From assembly GCA_023375785.1 (NCBI GenBank), contig SZWC01004965.1, positions 79,321-104,800 of the forward strand: a stretch of 25,480 nt of DNA, written 5' to 3'. The position numbers were made by a program, and so were the translations under genes. The notes under the pieces are model-generated. The model saw only the letters and a list, made by a program, of their open reading frames with translations. It was not told where the DNA came from and did not search any database. How positions within the stretch are numbered: position 1 is the first letter of the stretch; each line of letters starts with the position of its first letter. This document shows positions 8,817 to 20,000 of this stretch, piece by piece. Source of the stretch: Penium margaritaceum (lineage: Eukaryota > Streptophyta > Zygnematophyceae > Desmidiales > Peniaceae).

Positions 8817-11800
8817 GAATGCGGGAACAAAGGTGGAAAGAAGAAGAAGGAGCTCACCAACATGATGGCTAGGGGGTTGCCCATGACGGGGGCACCGATC
8901 CTCGGGGCCGAGGCATTCGCCGTTGACTCGGGCACCAACCACCACTCATCAAAAGAGAAGGGTGGATTTGTCTCCATGGTCGAATCTGTCATGTACATCA
9001 AGTGTGCAAACGGCGGCATCGTCCAAGCCATGGGCGAAGGGGACAAGGTGATCACGTTCAACGTGAACAGTGCAGAGAAGGCGGTCAACCTTCAGAAGGT
9101 GGTGTACATGCCCTCCTTTGCAGCCAACTTGCTGTCTGTCTTACAAATCAATGACAACAACATGACAGTGGTGTTCACCAATAAGGAAGTGGTGGTCCTA
9201 AAAAACGAGGACATCCAATTTGTGTACCCCAAAGACGACCTCATGCTTCAAGTTCCAAGAGTTGACGGCCTCTACGTGCTTCAAACCAAGGTCATCAAGG
9301 TGTTGGATGAGGGACTCGCATGTGCCACCAAGATAGTGGCACCGGAGCCAAATGATGCACCACCGGCAACCGTTGTGGCTGCCACATCAACCAAGGACAT
9401 TAATGCTGAGCTGTGGCACCGGCAATTTGGCCACGTGGCCAACAGCACGCTGCAGAAGATGGAGGAGCAAGAGGTAGTCCGTGGAATGGAGGGGTGCACC
9501 ATGAAGCATGGCAAAGGGTATACATTGTGTGAACCATGCCTCCAAGCAAAGGCAAAGAAGAAGCCGTTTGGGAGAGGAGGTCAACAAGCGAAGTACGTCT
9601 TGGAACTGATACACACTGATGTGTGTGGACCCTTTTGCACATCGTCTAACGTAGGAAGCAAGTACTTTCTGACCTTCATTGACAACCACGTCCGTAAGTT
9701 GTGGATCTACTTCCTCAAAACAAAAGGAGAGGTCAAGGAGAAGCTCCTCGAGTTTGTCCCTATGGTGGAGCGGCAAACGTCCACGAAGGTGAAGACGCTT
9801 TGAATTGACAACGAGGGTGAATACGAGGCATGCAAGCCTTGGCTCAAGCATCATGGCATCCACCACAAGCAAACCAACCCTTACAACCCCCAAAGTAGTG
9901 ACGTTGCCGAGAGGATGAACCAGACCCTACTCGGCATGGTGCAAAGCATGCTCTTTGATGCCAAGCTCCCGCCTCGCTTTTGAGCAGAAGTAGCAACAAC
10001 AACCTGCTACTTCTTGAACCTCACACCAGCAACCGCCTTATGGAAGTGTGGAAAGGAGCAAGACAAGCAGTTGAAGACCCCACAGGAAGCATGGTTGGGA
10101 AAGAAACCCAACGCATAACATCTGAAGATGTTTGGGTCAACCGCATGGGTGAAGATCGAGTCAGGAGAAGGTGGAGGCAAGCTGGACGCACCCTCTAGGA
10201 AGTGCACCATGGTTGGGTACGACACATCACACAAAGCCTATCGGCTTTGGGACTAGGCAGCAGGCAAGCTCGTGACAAGCTGCGACGCCGTGTTTGACGA
10301 ACGCACCCTTGAAAAGGGAGAGCTGCTTGACCGGAACCTCGCTCCCAAAACGGGAGAGTGGATAGTGTTGCTTGAGTCTGGAGACCAAGCACCCAACAAC
10401 TGGCTCGCTTTGCCAGAAGGTGGTGGGAATGGGAGAGTAGTTGCGGAGGATGGCGCAGCATCTGACATGGACGCAAATACTGAGGCTTCTCAGTCCTCCG
10501 ATTATGACTTCGAGTCTGACAACTCTTGTGATGACGACGAGGACGACGACGATAAACCACCACCTGTGGAAGCACCAGCACCAAAGCAAGAAGCCGCACC
10601 ACTACCCCGGCGTAGTTTGTGACCAAAGAGAGCACCTTTTGCCATATAAGGATGATTGGACCGGCCTTAGTTGGGCGTGCATGGCTCAGGGAGAGCCATC
10701 CATAGTGGCGGAGGCCATGAATGGCCCAGATGCAGCCAAGTGGAAGGAGGGAGTGGACAGCGAGCTCGCATCCATTGCCAAGAACGGCACGTGGGTGCTG
10801 GTGGATAGACCCAACAAGGCCCACGTGGTAGGATCCGGGTGGGTCCTCCAAGTGAAGAAGAAGCAAGATGGCATCATCGACAAGTTCAAGGCAAGGGTAG
10901 TGGCTAAGGGGTTCTCTCAACACCCGGGCTCTGAGTACGATGAGATGTTTGTGCCCGTCGTGACCTTTGTCTCCATCCGCTCTCTCCTTGGCATTGCAGC
11001 CGCAAAGAACTTGGAGATACCCCAGATAGACGTGAGGACGGCTTTTCTTTATGGGAAGCTTGACAAGGAAGTGCTGATGGAGGTGCCCGAAGGAGTCGAA
11101 GCTCCCAAGGGCAAGGTGTGCAAGTCAATAAAAGTGCTCTATGGGCTGAAACAGGCCCCAAGGATGTGGTACAAAGAGATGGATAGTTTCATGACCGGCC
11201 TCTCCTTCGCGCATTGCGAGAATGACCCAAGCATGTATGTGCGCAATGATGGGAGAGGGCTGATGCTGGTTGCGTTATACATGGATGATCTGATCATCTG
11301 CTCATCTTTGGTCGAGCAGTTGGATGAGCTCAAGTCTGACCTCAGCAAAAGGTTCAAGATGAAGGACATGGGTCGTCTCGAGTACTACCTCGGGATTGCC
11401 ATCCACCGTAACCGAGTAGGAGGCACCATCGACCTCAACCAAACCAAATACATCGGTGAGGTACTAAAGCGCTACCACATGGAAGACTACAAACCAGTCA
11501 GTACCCCAATGACAACCGATACAAAGCTGAAGGCCTCCATGTCGCCATGCAACGAAGCAAAACAAAGGGAGATGCAAGACATTCCTTACCAGTCCGCCGT
11601 GGGTAGTATCATGTACGCCATGGTAGGGACTTGTCCGGACACCTGCTATGCTGTTGGACAAGTGAGCAACTTCGTGGCCAACCCTGGGCCACAACACTGG
11701 TAGGCAGTCAAGCGCATCTTGCGCGACCTGCAGAAGACACGTCACATGGGCCTCGTCCTTGGAGGCCAAGAAGGAACGGACCCCCTTCGCCTAAAGTGCT

Positions 11801-12270
11801 ACACCGACGCTAACTTGGGAGGAAATCTCAACGATAGTAAATCCACCTCTGCACACGTGTGCATCTTGAATTGCGATGCCATCTCATGGGCTAGCACAAA
11901 GCACGATTGTGTTTCCGTGTCCACGGCTGAGGTACAATACGTTGCCCTTTCTGAGGTGTGCAAGGAGGCTCAATGGCTGCGTGACCTGCTTGGCAAAATG
12001 ATAGTGCCACAAAAGAATTCCACGGTCGTTCACGTGGACAACATGAGCGCCATCTTGATTGCTGAAGACAAGATCATGTCCTGGAAAACGAAGCACATCG
12101 ATACACGTTACCACTACTCACGTGACCTGGTCACGAAAAACGTGGTGGACTTGCAGCACTGTGGAACGAAGAGCATGCTTGATGACTGCATGACCAAGCC
12201 GTTGGAGAGCGACTTGCACTATGCAGGCATTCGTGAATTTGGCATGAAGAGTGCGGCAGAGGAAGGGTGA
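8817..12270 (+). pseudogene. Element C pol: protease, integrase, RT (YMDD), RNase H
   Basis: Protease D-S-G-T is at 8925. The pre-integrase finger runs from L-W-H-R-Q-F-G-H to C-E-P-C. Integrase has H-T-D-V-C-G-P, I-D-N-E-G-E-Y, and V-A-E-R with the catalytic Glu intact (9909-9911). Stops in this frame are TGA 9801, TGA 9981 (a Trp codon in relatives), TAA 10116 and TAG 10254. An acidic linker rich in Asp ends at a TGA at 10620, and a frame change follows. RT is then open to 11700, with V-R-T-A-F-L, L-Y-G-L-K-Q-A-P and Y-M-D-D (11278-11289). A TAG at 11701 precedes RNase H (Y-T-D-A, H-V-D-N-M-S-A-I), which ends at a TGA at 12268. RT is the best preserved in the window. Confidence 0.94.
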
Positions 12271-12318
12271 GCCCCAAGGCATTGATGGAGCCCAGAAAGC
12301 GACAGATGGACAGAGATG

Positions 12319-12330
12319 CAAGGGAGAGAT
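12319..12330 (+). other. Polypurine tract of element C
   Basis: The purine run caagggagagat ends just before the TGTTGACAT start of the 3' LTR. Confidence 0.8.
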
Positions 12331-12331
12331 T

Positions 12332-12983
12332 TGTTGACATAGTATGCACCGTGCCCACTCTCTAGCTGGCTAGCTACACATACAGACAAGGCATGCACTG
12401 CTCTATGGAGTATGTCTCCTTGGTCTATTCTGAGATGGGCCAGGAATGCACTACCCATAATGGGTATGTCCCTTGTGGCTCATCATAGGAACCATACCTT
12501 TTTGGCTTGGTTGAATAGGCAACGGAGTCTCAGACGAGAGGTCGCGGGTTCAAACCCCGCGACGGCTGCAATTTTCTTTGTGGCCAAAACTCAGACAGGA
12601 AGCTTCTAGGAAGCTTAATAGAGCCTGCCTTGAGGATGACACCTGGCGGTCTAAGGACACGCTAAGTAGGACTTAAGGTTGAGGTTGGCTCCAGTGGAGC
12701 CACTACAAGTAGAAGCTTTAGCAATGCTCTGCAAGTATAAAAGCCTGTACCTTGCATGCATCCATTTACAGTTCTTGCCTTTGAGACTCCTCACAGAGTG
12801 TCCAACCAAAGGTAGACACTAAAGACCAAGATGCGGACTTTGTGAGGTTGAAACCAAACGAACCTAAAGTGTGGATCCCTCGTTTGAGGGTGATATGTTA
12901 TCTTGGTTGCAATACCAAGAGCGGTTGGCGGCCTTCCATGTTGGGACCTGTTTTCTAGACCGTTGCTATCCGGCGCATTGACA
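12332..12983 (+). repeat. Element C 3' LTR (652 bp)
   Basis: It starts TGTTGACATAG and ends attgaca, with ccagt after it. TATAAAA is at 12736-12742, a better TATA than in the 5' copy. GAAGCTTCTAGGAAGCTT from 12599 is a dyad of heat-shock-like half sites but with 3-bp spacing. Confidence 0.95.
12496..12567 (+). promoter_or_regulatory. tRNA-like module with perfect T-arm in element C 3' LTR
   Basis: A-box-like TGGCTTGGTTG starts at 12503 and B-box GGTTCAAACCC at 12547. The D-arm pairs GCTT with AGGC. The T-arm is GCGGG-ttcaaac-CCCGC and extends outward to an 8-bp perfect stem. The acceptor pairs only in part and no proper anticodon stem is seen. TTTT at 12572-12575, four bases past the predicted end, could stop Pol III. 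This is probably a tRNA-derived SINE-like head rather than a tRNA gene. Confidence 0.65.
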
Positions 12984-12988
12984 CCAGT
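12984..12988. repeat. Target-site duplication of element C, right copy (ccagt)
   Basis: Identical to 6967-6971. Confidence 0.92.
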
Positions 12989-13330
12989 GACGTGTGCCAC
13001 ATCACGTGCGGGTGTGCCGTACTCAAAATTTGAAAACGAACGACCGCCGCACATCGCGGGGGTATCCCGGTGGTCTGGTGTGTCGCGGTCGCGATGATGG
13101 GTTCACCTTGGGACCCCGGGTCAACATAGCAATCTGGCCCTAGATGCCCCTCACAAAGCTGTCCAACTAAGGAGTAGTATGTAGAAGGCACTGGTTGGTC
13201 TAAGCCCATGGACTTAGTCTTTGACTAGCACCTCGCGCAAAAGTGACCACATGTCATGTGGACACAGTTGGTAGCGAGAGATTGCCTAGGAGCTGCTCAC
13301 TGTGGAACCATGACCTTATAGTCTGTTTGC
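12989..13330. other. Unassigned sequence right of element C
   Basis: Continues the sequence interrupted by element C (its left side is at 6690-6966). No gene, LTR end or motif is recognised. Confidence 0.5.
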
Positions 13331-13831
13331 CTCAGGTCGGTTGACACAATAGACATACAGAACGAAAGACAAAAAGAAACAAAAACAGAGAGAAAACAGA
13401 CAGACAACCAGACAGACAGACAGATAGACAAACAAATAGATAGACAGTCAGACAAACGGACAGATAAACAAACATACATACAAACACACAAACAAAGAGA
13501 AAAAAATAAAACTAGACAAACACACAAACAAAAACACACACAGAAAGACAAACAGATGGATGGACAAAGATGGACAGACAGATAGACAGACAAATAGAGA
13601 GCCGGATAGAAAAACACATTGAAAAATGGACAGACACACACAAAGACAAACAGACAAACAGAGAGGAAGACAAAAAAAATAGATAGACAGACAGATATAC
13701 GGACACACATTCATACAGATAGACAAGCAGAGACAATGAGAGATAGATAGACAACACACAGACAGATGGATAGACGGACGGATGGATGGATGGACGAACA
13801 GACACAAAGACACAAAAACAGACAGACAGAG
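13331..13831. repeat. Degenerate GACA/GATA/ACAA simple-sequence tract
   Basis: About 500 bp made of gaca, gata, acaa and aaca words in a loose 4-bp rhythm, nearly free of C-runs and of T-rich words on this strand. The minus strand reads open in several frames as Cys/Leu/Ser/Val-rich peptides. This follows from the period and is not evidence of coding. It ends at the A2 LTR, and the same type of tract resumes at 25042. Confidence 0.9.
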
Positions 13832-13893
13832 TGTTGGAGAGATGCTCATCACCATGACAGGAGTGAGTCCAAAAGGGAACACAAAAGAGACAA

Positions 13894-13965
13894 GCCCAAA
13901 AGGCTTAGTGGTTAATGGTGTCCACCTCTAGAGGCAGGGGCCTGAGTTCAAGTCCCACAATATCA
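13894..13965 (+). promoter_or_regulatory. tRNA-like A/B-box module in A2 5' LTR
   Basis: A-box-like AGGCTTAGTGGTTAATGG starts at 13901 and B-box-like AGTTCAAGTCCC at 13945, 44 bp apart. Confidence 0.58.
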
Positions 13966-14326
13966 AATTCTGCACTGCCTCAAGGGAGGTGGAAAATAGA
14001 TGTGAGGAAGCTAGCTTAACCTCTAGAATTCCTCCTTGAGTTTGTAAAAGGATATGCGAGGGTCCAGGAAGATGGCATATCTTCTAGAAGGAGTGACTTG
14101 TCCTACAAGGCATCTAGAGGTATCTTGGTCTTCTGGATACCTTTCCTCCTACTAGAAACAAGCTAAGGAATCTAGGAAGGGGCAGAAGCTTTTGGAGGAA
14201 GGAAGGGATGCCTTCCTAGATGGGAAAAAGGACAACCTACCAAGGGCCAATCTAGAAGCCATGAAATCAGCTAGGAAGCTTCACATCTGGCATGCTTTGG
14301 TGTTCTGAATGACATAGATCAGCGGC

Positions 14327-14333
14327 TATAAAA
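14327..14333 (+). promoter_or_regulatory. TATA box of A2 5' LTR
   Basis: TATAAAA within cggctataaaattcc, at the same LTR position as in A1. Confidence 0.6.
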
Positions 14334-14535
14334 TTCCACTACTTATAAGCCTTCATCAAGAGTTTATTCCCAGTCGATTTAGGCCAAAACTATTGCCTCA
14401 CTCTCTGTCCAGTTTTCTGCCATCCTTGGAACCAGTTGCCTCCACAGTTTTGGTCCCTCCAAAAAACAGTTGGTGGTGTGAACCAGCAACTGCTAAGGAT
14501 CCACCAAAGTGTACACTCACCCTCACGTCAACAAA

Positions 14536-14550
14536 GGGTTATGGTCCCAT
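14536..14550 (+). other. Primer-binding site of A2, half-tRNA iMet type
   Basis: GGGTTATGGTCCCAT, two bases after the LTR, fits the initiator tRNA-Met anticodon arm with two mismatches. It is the most decayed of the four sites. Confidence 0.72.
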
Positions 14551-14600
14551 GCCTTTAAGAGGTCCCAAGCCAGCTTGTGTTCACGCTTTTAGATCAAGAC

Positions 14601-16252
14601 ATGGCCGCCAATGACCAAGAGAGCAGCCGCACGGTTATTAGGTTTGATGGGGTAGGCTTCTCCTTGTGGAGGTGGCAGTTTGAGGTCTTCCTTAACGATA
14701 AGAGATTGCTTGAGTTTGTGTAGGGTGATAAGAGTTCTCCCCTTGAGACTGCAATGGCTGAGGTGAAGGAGGCATACTAGAAGCGCAACAAAAAGGTATT
14801 GGCGCTCCTTGTGTCCACGTTATGCCCACCACAACTTGGGCACATCCAAGCATACAACCAGGCCATAGACACATAGACAAAACTCTGCTCCATTTACCAA
14901 TCAAGAAATCTCGCCAATCAGCTCTTTATCTTCAAACCGCTTGTCACCCTTCGAGCCAACGAAGGTGACAACATTATGGAGATCATGCAGTGGATTGAGT
15001 CACTCACAGCGGAGTACGTGGCCACTGGTTGGGAGGTCAACTCTCAGCTGCAAGCTATGATCCTGCTTATTGCCTTGCCGGACAGTTGGAGTCCCAGGAT
15101 CATAGACCTTGGTGGCTAGCCTCCCGACAAGCTGAAGCATCCGAAGTTTGCTAAGTACGTGCGCAACAAGTGGATGCGACAAGGCGGTAAAGAGAGTGCA
15201 CCGGCATCAAGTTCTGATCAAACAATTCCTCCTCAAAGTGGAGGCCAAGGCGACAAGTGGAAGGGTGCCAAACAGGGCACCAAGAAGGGTGACAAGAAGG
15301 GGGAGTGCCTAAACTATAGCAAGGAGGGCCATTATGTGTGCAACTGCCTCAAGAAGAAACCAGACTGGTTGCAGCGAGGAGGGAAGAAAGACAACTAGGC
15401 CCTCATGCCGTACAACTCCACCGACCTTCAAGATCCGGGAGTTGCCGTCATTGACTCCGGATCAGGCCGCCACACCCAATGCAATAGGGCGGCATTTGTC
15501 ACCTACAACGCCTCGGAGAGACGCATGACGGTGGCCAATGGCAAAAGAGAGGTGGCCGCCTGTGAGGGTAACGTCCGCATTGAGTCAATTGTGGATGGAA
15601 AACCTGTCACGAGCACAATCCATGATGTGTTGCACATGCCCAACTTTGGGGCAAACCTGCTCTCCGTCAGCCGCCTTACCAACAAGGGACTTGAGGTTCT
15701 CTTCACAAAGAAGGAGACTGTCATCCGCAAGGAGGGCAAAGGCAAGGTGATTGCACGTGCCAAGAGGGAGGATGACTTGTACATGCTATGCGCAAAGATC
15801 CTTGGCAGCCAGGCAGGGCCCAAAGCCGCCAATCTTGCAACGAAGGATGAAGAAGACTCGTACCTTTGGCATCACCAACTTTGCCATGTTTCTCCATCGA
15901 CGGTGAAGGAGATGGCAAAGACAGAGGTGGTGCGGGGTCTCCACATCAGTGGCCTTGATGGAAATAAGGAGCCGCTTGTGAGCCGTGCATCATCAGCAAA
16001 TCAACACGGCAGCCGTTTGTGGCAAAGGCAACGCGTGCATTAACAAAGTTGGCAATGGTATACACACATGTGTGTGGACCACTTGAGGGGTCCATTGGCA
16101 GAGCTCGCTACTTCCTCACCTTTGTCGACGACCACTGCTACAAGCTATACCTCCACCTCATGAAGCGCAAGAGAAAAGTTCTTGCGTCCATGTAGGAGTT
16201 GGTGGCAGATGTGGAGCCGCATACTGCGTTGAATGTGAAGGCGTCCCGAAGC
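14601..16252 (+). pseudogene. A2 left part: gag, protease, start of integrase
   Basis: ATG at 14601 (M-A-A-N-D-Q-E-S-S) opens a frame closely similar to A1 gag, with W-R-W-Q-F-E-V-F near residue 24. The frame has TAG stops at 14721, 14778, 14874, 15117 and 15396. The zinc knuckle reads C-L-N-Y-S-K-E-G-H, with Tyr for the second Cys as in A1. Protease D-S-G-S is at 15453. A 1-bp deletion just before C-E-P-C (about 15975) shifts the frame. In the new frame the first integrase Asp is His (cat, 16067-16069), and a TAG follows in M-stop-E-L-V-A-D (near 16195). The reading ends at the junction with element D. Confidence 0.9.
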
Positions 16253-16298
16253 GACATGGTGTGCCCCTTGCCATGAGTGCCGTTGATCGTACACCCTG

Positions 16299-16324
16299 GT
16301 TCGACCATTGATGAGTGGTCGAAC
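16299..16324 (+). other. LTR-start hairpin of element D, left copy
   Basis: GTTCGACCA and TGGTCGAAC (9 bp) flank an 8-base loop. The same stem is at 21002-21027 with a different loop, so the arms are conserved while the loop varies. Confidence 0.6.
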
Positions 16325-16587
16325 ACCTAATCTGAATTTAGATTTGGATTCCTTGGATTTTTCCATCCAGGACCAAGCCTTGAATCGCTCGATTTGAGTG
16401 AGTATTCAGAAAGTTAGCCTAGCCCAAAAATTGGGTGTTAGGCGCGTGGAATCTGGTATCCGCCATGGGTGGCGGAATTATCCACTGCCAGTGATCCGAG
16501 TTTGTCTCCATCCACATCCATGAAGGAATGGATGTGGATGGTCTCCTGGACCAAGGCAAGCCATCCTCACGTTGGAATGACAGGAAG

Positions 16588-16617
16588 GGCACTTTGACAG
16601 GCCATCGTCGAAGTGCC
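16588..16617 (+). other. Mid-LTR hairpin of element D, left copy
   Basis: GGCACTTTGAC pairs with GTCGAAGTGCC around an 8-base loop (aggccatc). The 3' LTR has the same 11-bp stem with one compensatory pair change. Confidence 0.6.
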
Positions 16618-16950
16618 TCCCTTCACTCCCGTTCGTGGGCATGGTGGGCAGGTCGCCTCCACCAAGGGTTGCTTCGACGGCCGTAGCAGGGGCTGTACTG
16701 CTCCGACTTGGGCGTGCTTGGATGTGTTGGAAAGCTTAGATCACACGCTATGAGAATCAGATGTAACCTCACAAAGCTAAGTAACAAAAACGTGTTTCGA
16801 ATGCGACATGTTCTGCCCACTCACATCCGTGGTCCTTGTGCTCTACATTTTTCACCATTTGTGTCCATTTGCTGCCGACACACTTGTAGCGTGCTTTAGA
16901 GAGAGCTAGGCATCCTTGAGGATGCCTCCACATCCACTAGAGCCAACAAA

Positions 16951-16965
16951 GGGTTATGGGCCCAC
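16951..16965 (+). other. Primer-binding site of element D, half-tRNA iMet type
   Basis: GGGTTATGGGCCCAC, two bases after the LTR, is the best of the four sites. It matches all 15 bases of the initiator tRNA-Met anticodon arm as I know it for plants. Confidence 0.85.
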
Positions 16966-17015
16966 GTGCCTAGACGCACCCTAGCTCTTCAAGTTTCACG
17001 CTACCGCCACGCGCC

Positions 17016-20000
17016 ATGGCATCAACTGAGCAAGAAAGCATCGGCACCATCTCCAATTTTGCACAATCTACCAGTCCACCAACCCGCTAACCAGCTCTTT
17101 GTCTTCAAGAGGCTTGTCACCATCCAAGCCAACAAATGCGACAACATCATGGAGATCCTGGAGCAGATTGAGTCCCTCACTTCCAAGTGCGTAGCCACCG
17201 GTTGGAAGGTTCACCCTCAGCTACAAGCCTTGATCCTCCTTCTGGCCTTGCCAGAAAAATGGATTCCCATGATCACCATCGTAGGTGACTGGTCCACTGA
17301 TGAGCTGAAGTACCCGAAGGTGGCTGAGTACGTCCGCAATGAATGGATGCGGCGTGGTGGGAGAGAGAGCGGGGCAACATCAAGTTCCGCCTATGCCGTC
17401 TGCCCTCAAGGTGGAGGGGGAGGAAAGAAGGGGAAGGGTGCCAAGCAGGGCACCAAGAGAGGTGATAACAAGGGGGAGTGCTACAATTGTGGCAAAAAGG
17501 GCCACTACGCATGCGAATGCCCCAACAAGAAGTCAGACCAGCCTAGGAAGGGCAGGAAGAAGGACACGCAAGCCATGATGGCCAGGGAATCTACCGACTT
17601 GACAGATCCGGAAGTCATGGTGATCGACTCCGGATCAGGCCGCCACACAATATGCAACCGGGTGGCATTCGTCACCTATTGCGCCACCGAGCGGTGCATG
17701 ACAGTGGCCAACGGCAAAATAGAGTTGGTCGCGGGCGAAGGCAATGTTTGAATTGAGTCAATGGTGAATTGGAAAGTCATTCCGTGCACCATCTACGAAG
17801 TGCTCCACATGTCCAACCTTGGGGCAGACCTGCTGTCAGCGAGCCGCCTTACCGACAAGGGGCTCAAGGTACTCTTCAAGAAGAAAGAGGCCATCATCCG
17901 GAAGGAGGGGGATGGCAAGGTGATTGCATGAGGCAAGAGAGAGGAGGACCTGTACCTTCTTTGTACCAAGGTTCTTGCCGATGCAGTGAGGACTGACGCC
18001 GTCAATCTCGTGACAAAGGATGAAGGAAATCTGGACCTATGGCACCGCCGCCTATGTCACATGGCCCCCTCAATTGTGAGGGACATGGCGAAGAAGGAAG
18101 TGGTGCAAGGCCTTGAGGTTAAGGGCCTCGTTGGCAGCCAAGAATGCCGTGTGCGAGCCATGCGTGGTGGACAAGACGACCCGGCAGCCGTTTGATGACA
18201 AAGGGATTCGTAAATCGGTGAAGCTCGAGGTGGTCCACAATGACGTGTGTTGGACTATTCGAGAGCTCCACTGGGGGTGCTCGCTACTTTGTGACCTTCA
18301 TCGATAATCACATCCATAAGCTCTACCTCTACATCATCAAGAGGAAGAAGGATGTACTGACTTGTATGCAGGAGTGTGTGGTAGCAGTGGAGCGGCAAAT
18401 AGGCTTGGAGGTGAAGGCGTTCCGGAGCGACAACGGCGGCGAGTATGAGGGCTACTCGGCATGGATGAAGAGCAAGGGGACAATGTGGCAGAAAGCTACA
18501 CCACACTCTCCGCAGCAAAACGGCGTCGCAACGAGGGCAAACCGCACCATCCTCAACATGGTCCGGTCCATGTTGAGCGATGCTGGCCTACCGCAGTGGT
18601 ACTGGGGTGAGGCGGCCCGGACAGCGGCATACATCATGAACCTGACGCCAACAAAGCCGCTAAATGATGCGAATTCCAAGGTGTGGAAGACACCACAAGA
18701 AGTGTGGAGCAGGAGGAAGCCAATTGTGGCACACCTCCGTACTTTTGGTTGTGTTGCACATGCTGTTGTGCAGGCATGGGAGGGGCGGGCCAAGCTTGAC
18801 CCGCGGACTCGCCCGTACATCTTCGTCGGGTACGGGAGCAGGAGCAAGGCGTACCGGCTCTTTGACCCGTGGAGGCAACAGATTCTGAAGAGTCACGACG
18901 TCACGTTCGACAAGGACAGCCGTTGGACGGACAAGGACGCGGGTCTCTCCAAGCGTGGGGAGTGCATGCAACTCCTCAAAGGGGAGATGCCTGAGGACGC
19001 AAAAGAGGGAGACGTCCGAGCGGCTCCAACCGGCGGGAACCATCTAGGGGATGGGGGAGTGGCTGACATGTAGTCACCCGTGTCGGACATTGATTCCGAT
19101 GCGCCGACAGCAATGGAGCTAAACGAGGAGGCGGGTAGTGAGCCCGCATCTCCACGGTCCTTGAGAGAGGGGGAGCAGGCCAGCGGTGCAAGTGGCACCG
19201 TAAGGAGGCAGCAGCAGCAGCAGCGGCAGCAACAGCCTCAACAGTAGTAGCCTTAGAGAAGCGGACGTGCAAGAAGGACGGTAAAACGGGACGATGCTGT
19301 GAACGCTTGAGCGTTCTTTGGGCAAGAGGAGCCCGAGACCTTTAAGGAGGCGTTGCAGCAAAAGGATGGGGTTGAGTGGGAGGGAGCCATAAAATCTGAG
19401 CTCGCCTTCCAGGACGAGAACGACACTTGGCAGCTGATTGACAGACTAGAGGGCGCAAAATCATCGGCTCCAAGTGGATCTTCAAGAAGAAGCTCACCAA
19501 GGACAAGAAGGTGGAGCGCTACAAGGTGCGGCTGGTGGCAAAGGGGTACGCCCAACGGAAGGGTGAACACTACGAAGAAACCTTGACATTGGTGGCAAAT
19601 TTTTGCCTCCATCCGTTCCATCCTGTTGATGGCGGCGGCGCGCGACTACGAAGTCCATCAAATGGACGTAAAAACTGTGTTTTCTCAACAGAAACCTGGA
19701 CAAGGAGGTCCTCATGGAGGTATCGGAGGGTGTGGACACGCCGCCGGGGAAGGTGTGCCGGCTTCGCAAGGCGCTCTACGGACTGAAGCAAGCGCCACTC
19801 ATGTGGTACCTGAAAATGGATGGCTTCATGGCCGAGCTTGGCTTCAAAAGCTACGAAGTGGATCATGGCGTGTACGTGCAAAAGCAGCCGGGTTTGCACC
19901 AGATCGTGGTCCTCTATGTGGATGACCTCATTCTCATGTCATCGGACATGGAGGATTTGGTGAACGTGAAGCGGCAGCTGGGCAGTCGGTTCAAAATGAC

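Larger units (their letters stand above)
6972..12983 (+). mobile_element. Full-length copia element C
   Basis: A 6012-bp element with 5' LTR 6972-7624, primer-binding site from 7627, a 435-bp leader, gag from 8060, pol to 12270, polypurine tract 12319-12330 and 3' LTR 12332-12983. A perfect ccagt duplication flanks it. Gag, protease, integrase and RT sequences differ clearly from those of A1, A2 and D, so this is a separate family. All enzymatic domains are represented, but they are broken by a frameshift in gag, one before RT, and several nonsense codons. Confidence 0.96.
13832..14533 (+). repeat. A2 5' LTR (702 bp)
   Basis: TGTTGGAGAGATG to CAACA, family A. It has TTCTAGAA at 14082-14089 and TATAAAA at 14327-14333. 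Confidence 0.95.
16253..16948 (+). repeat. Element D 5' LTR, left end truncated
   Basis: Collinear with 20952-21677 from its fifth base onward. The first four bases (TGTT) are absent, and GACA is shared with the A2 flank. It ends agccaaca before the primer-binding site. The core promoter segment tggaaagcttagatcacacg starts at 16728, with gctatgag where the right copy has gctatatg. Confidence 0.93.

Noticed and set aside
12496-12567. A genuine tRNA gene in the element C LTR
   Set aside because: The acceptor stem pairs only in part and there is no proper anticodon stem, although the D- and T-arms are good. It is better called a tRNA-derived module.
13297-13882. Long minus-strand Cys/Leu/Ser/Val-rich open frames in the simple-sequence tract
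   Set aside because: They are translations of a GACA/GATA-like repeat, open in all three frames, with no domain or start context. The same holds for 24906-25480.
16966-17015. In-frame ATG at 16966 as the gag start of element D
   Set aside because: It lies directly after the primer-binding site and its peptide matches nothing in the relatives. The ATG at 17016 gives the conserved S-T-E-Q-E-S start. The longer frame exists only because of the gag deletion.
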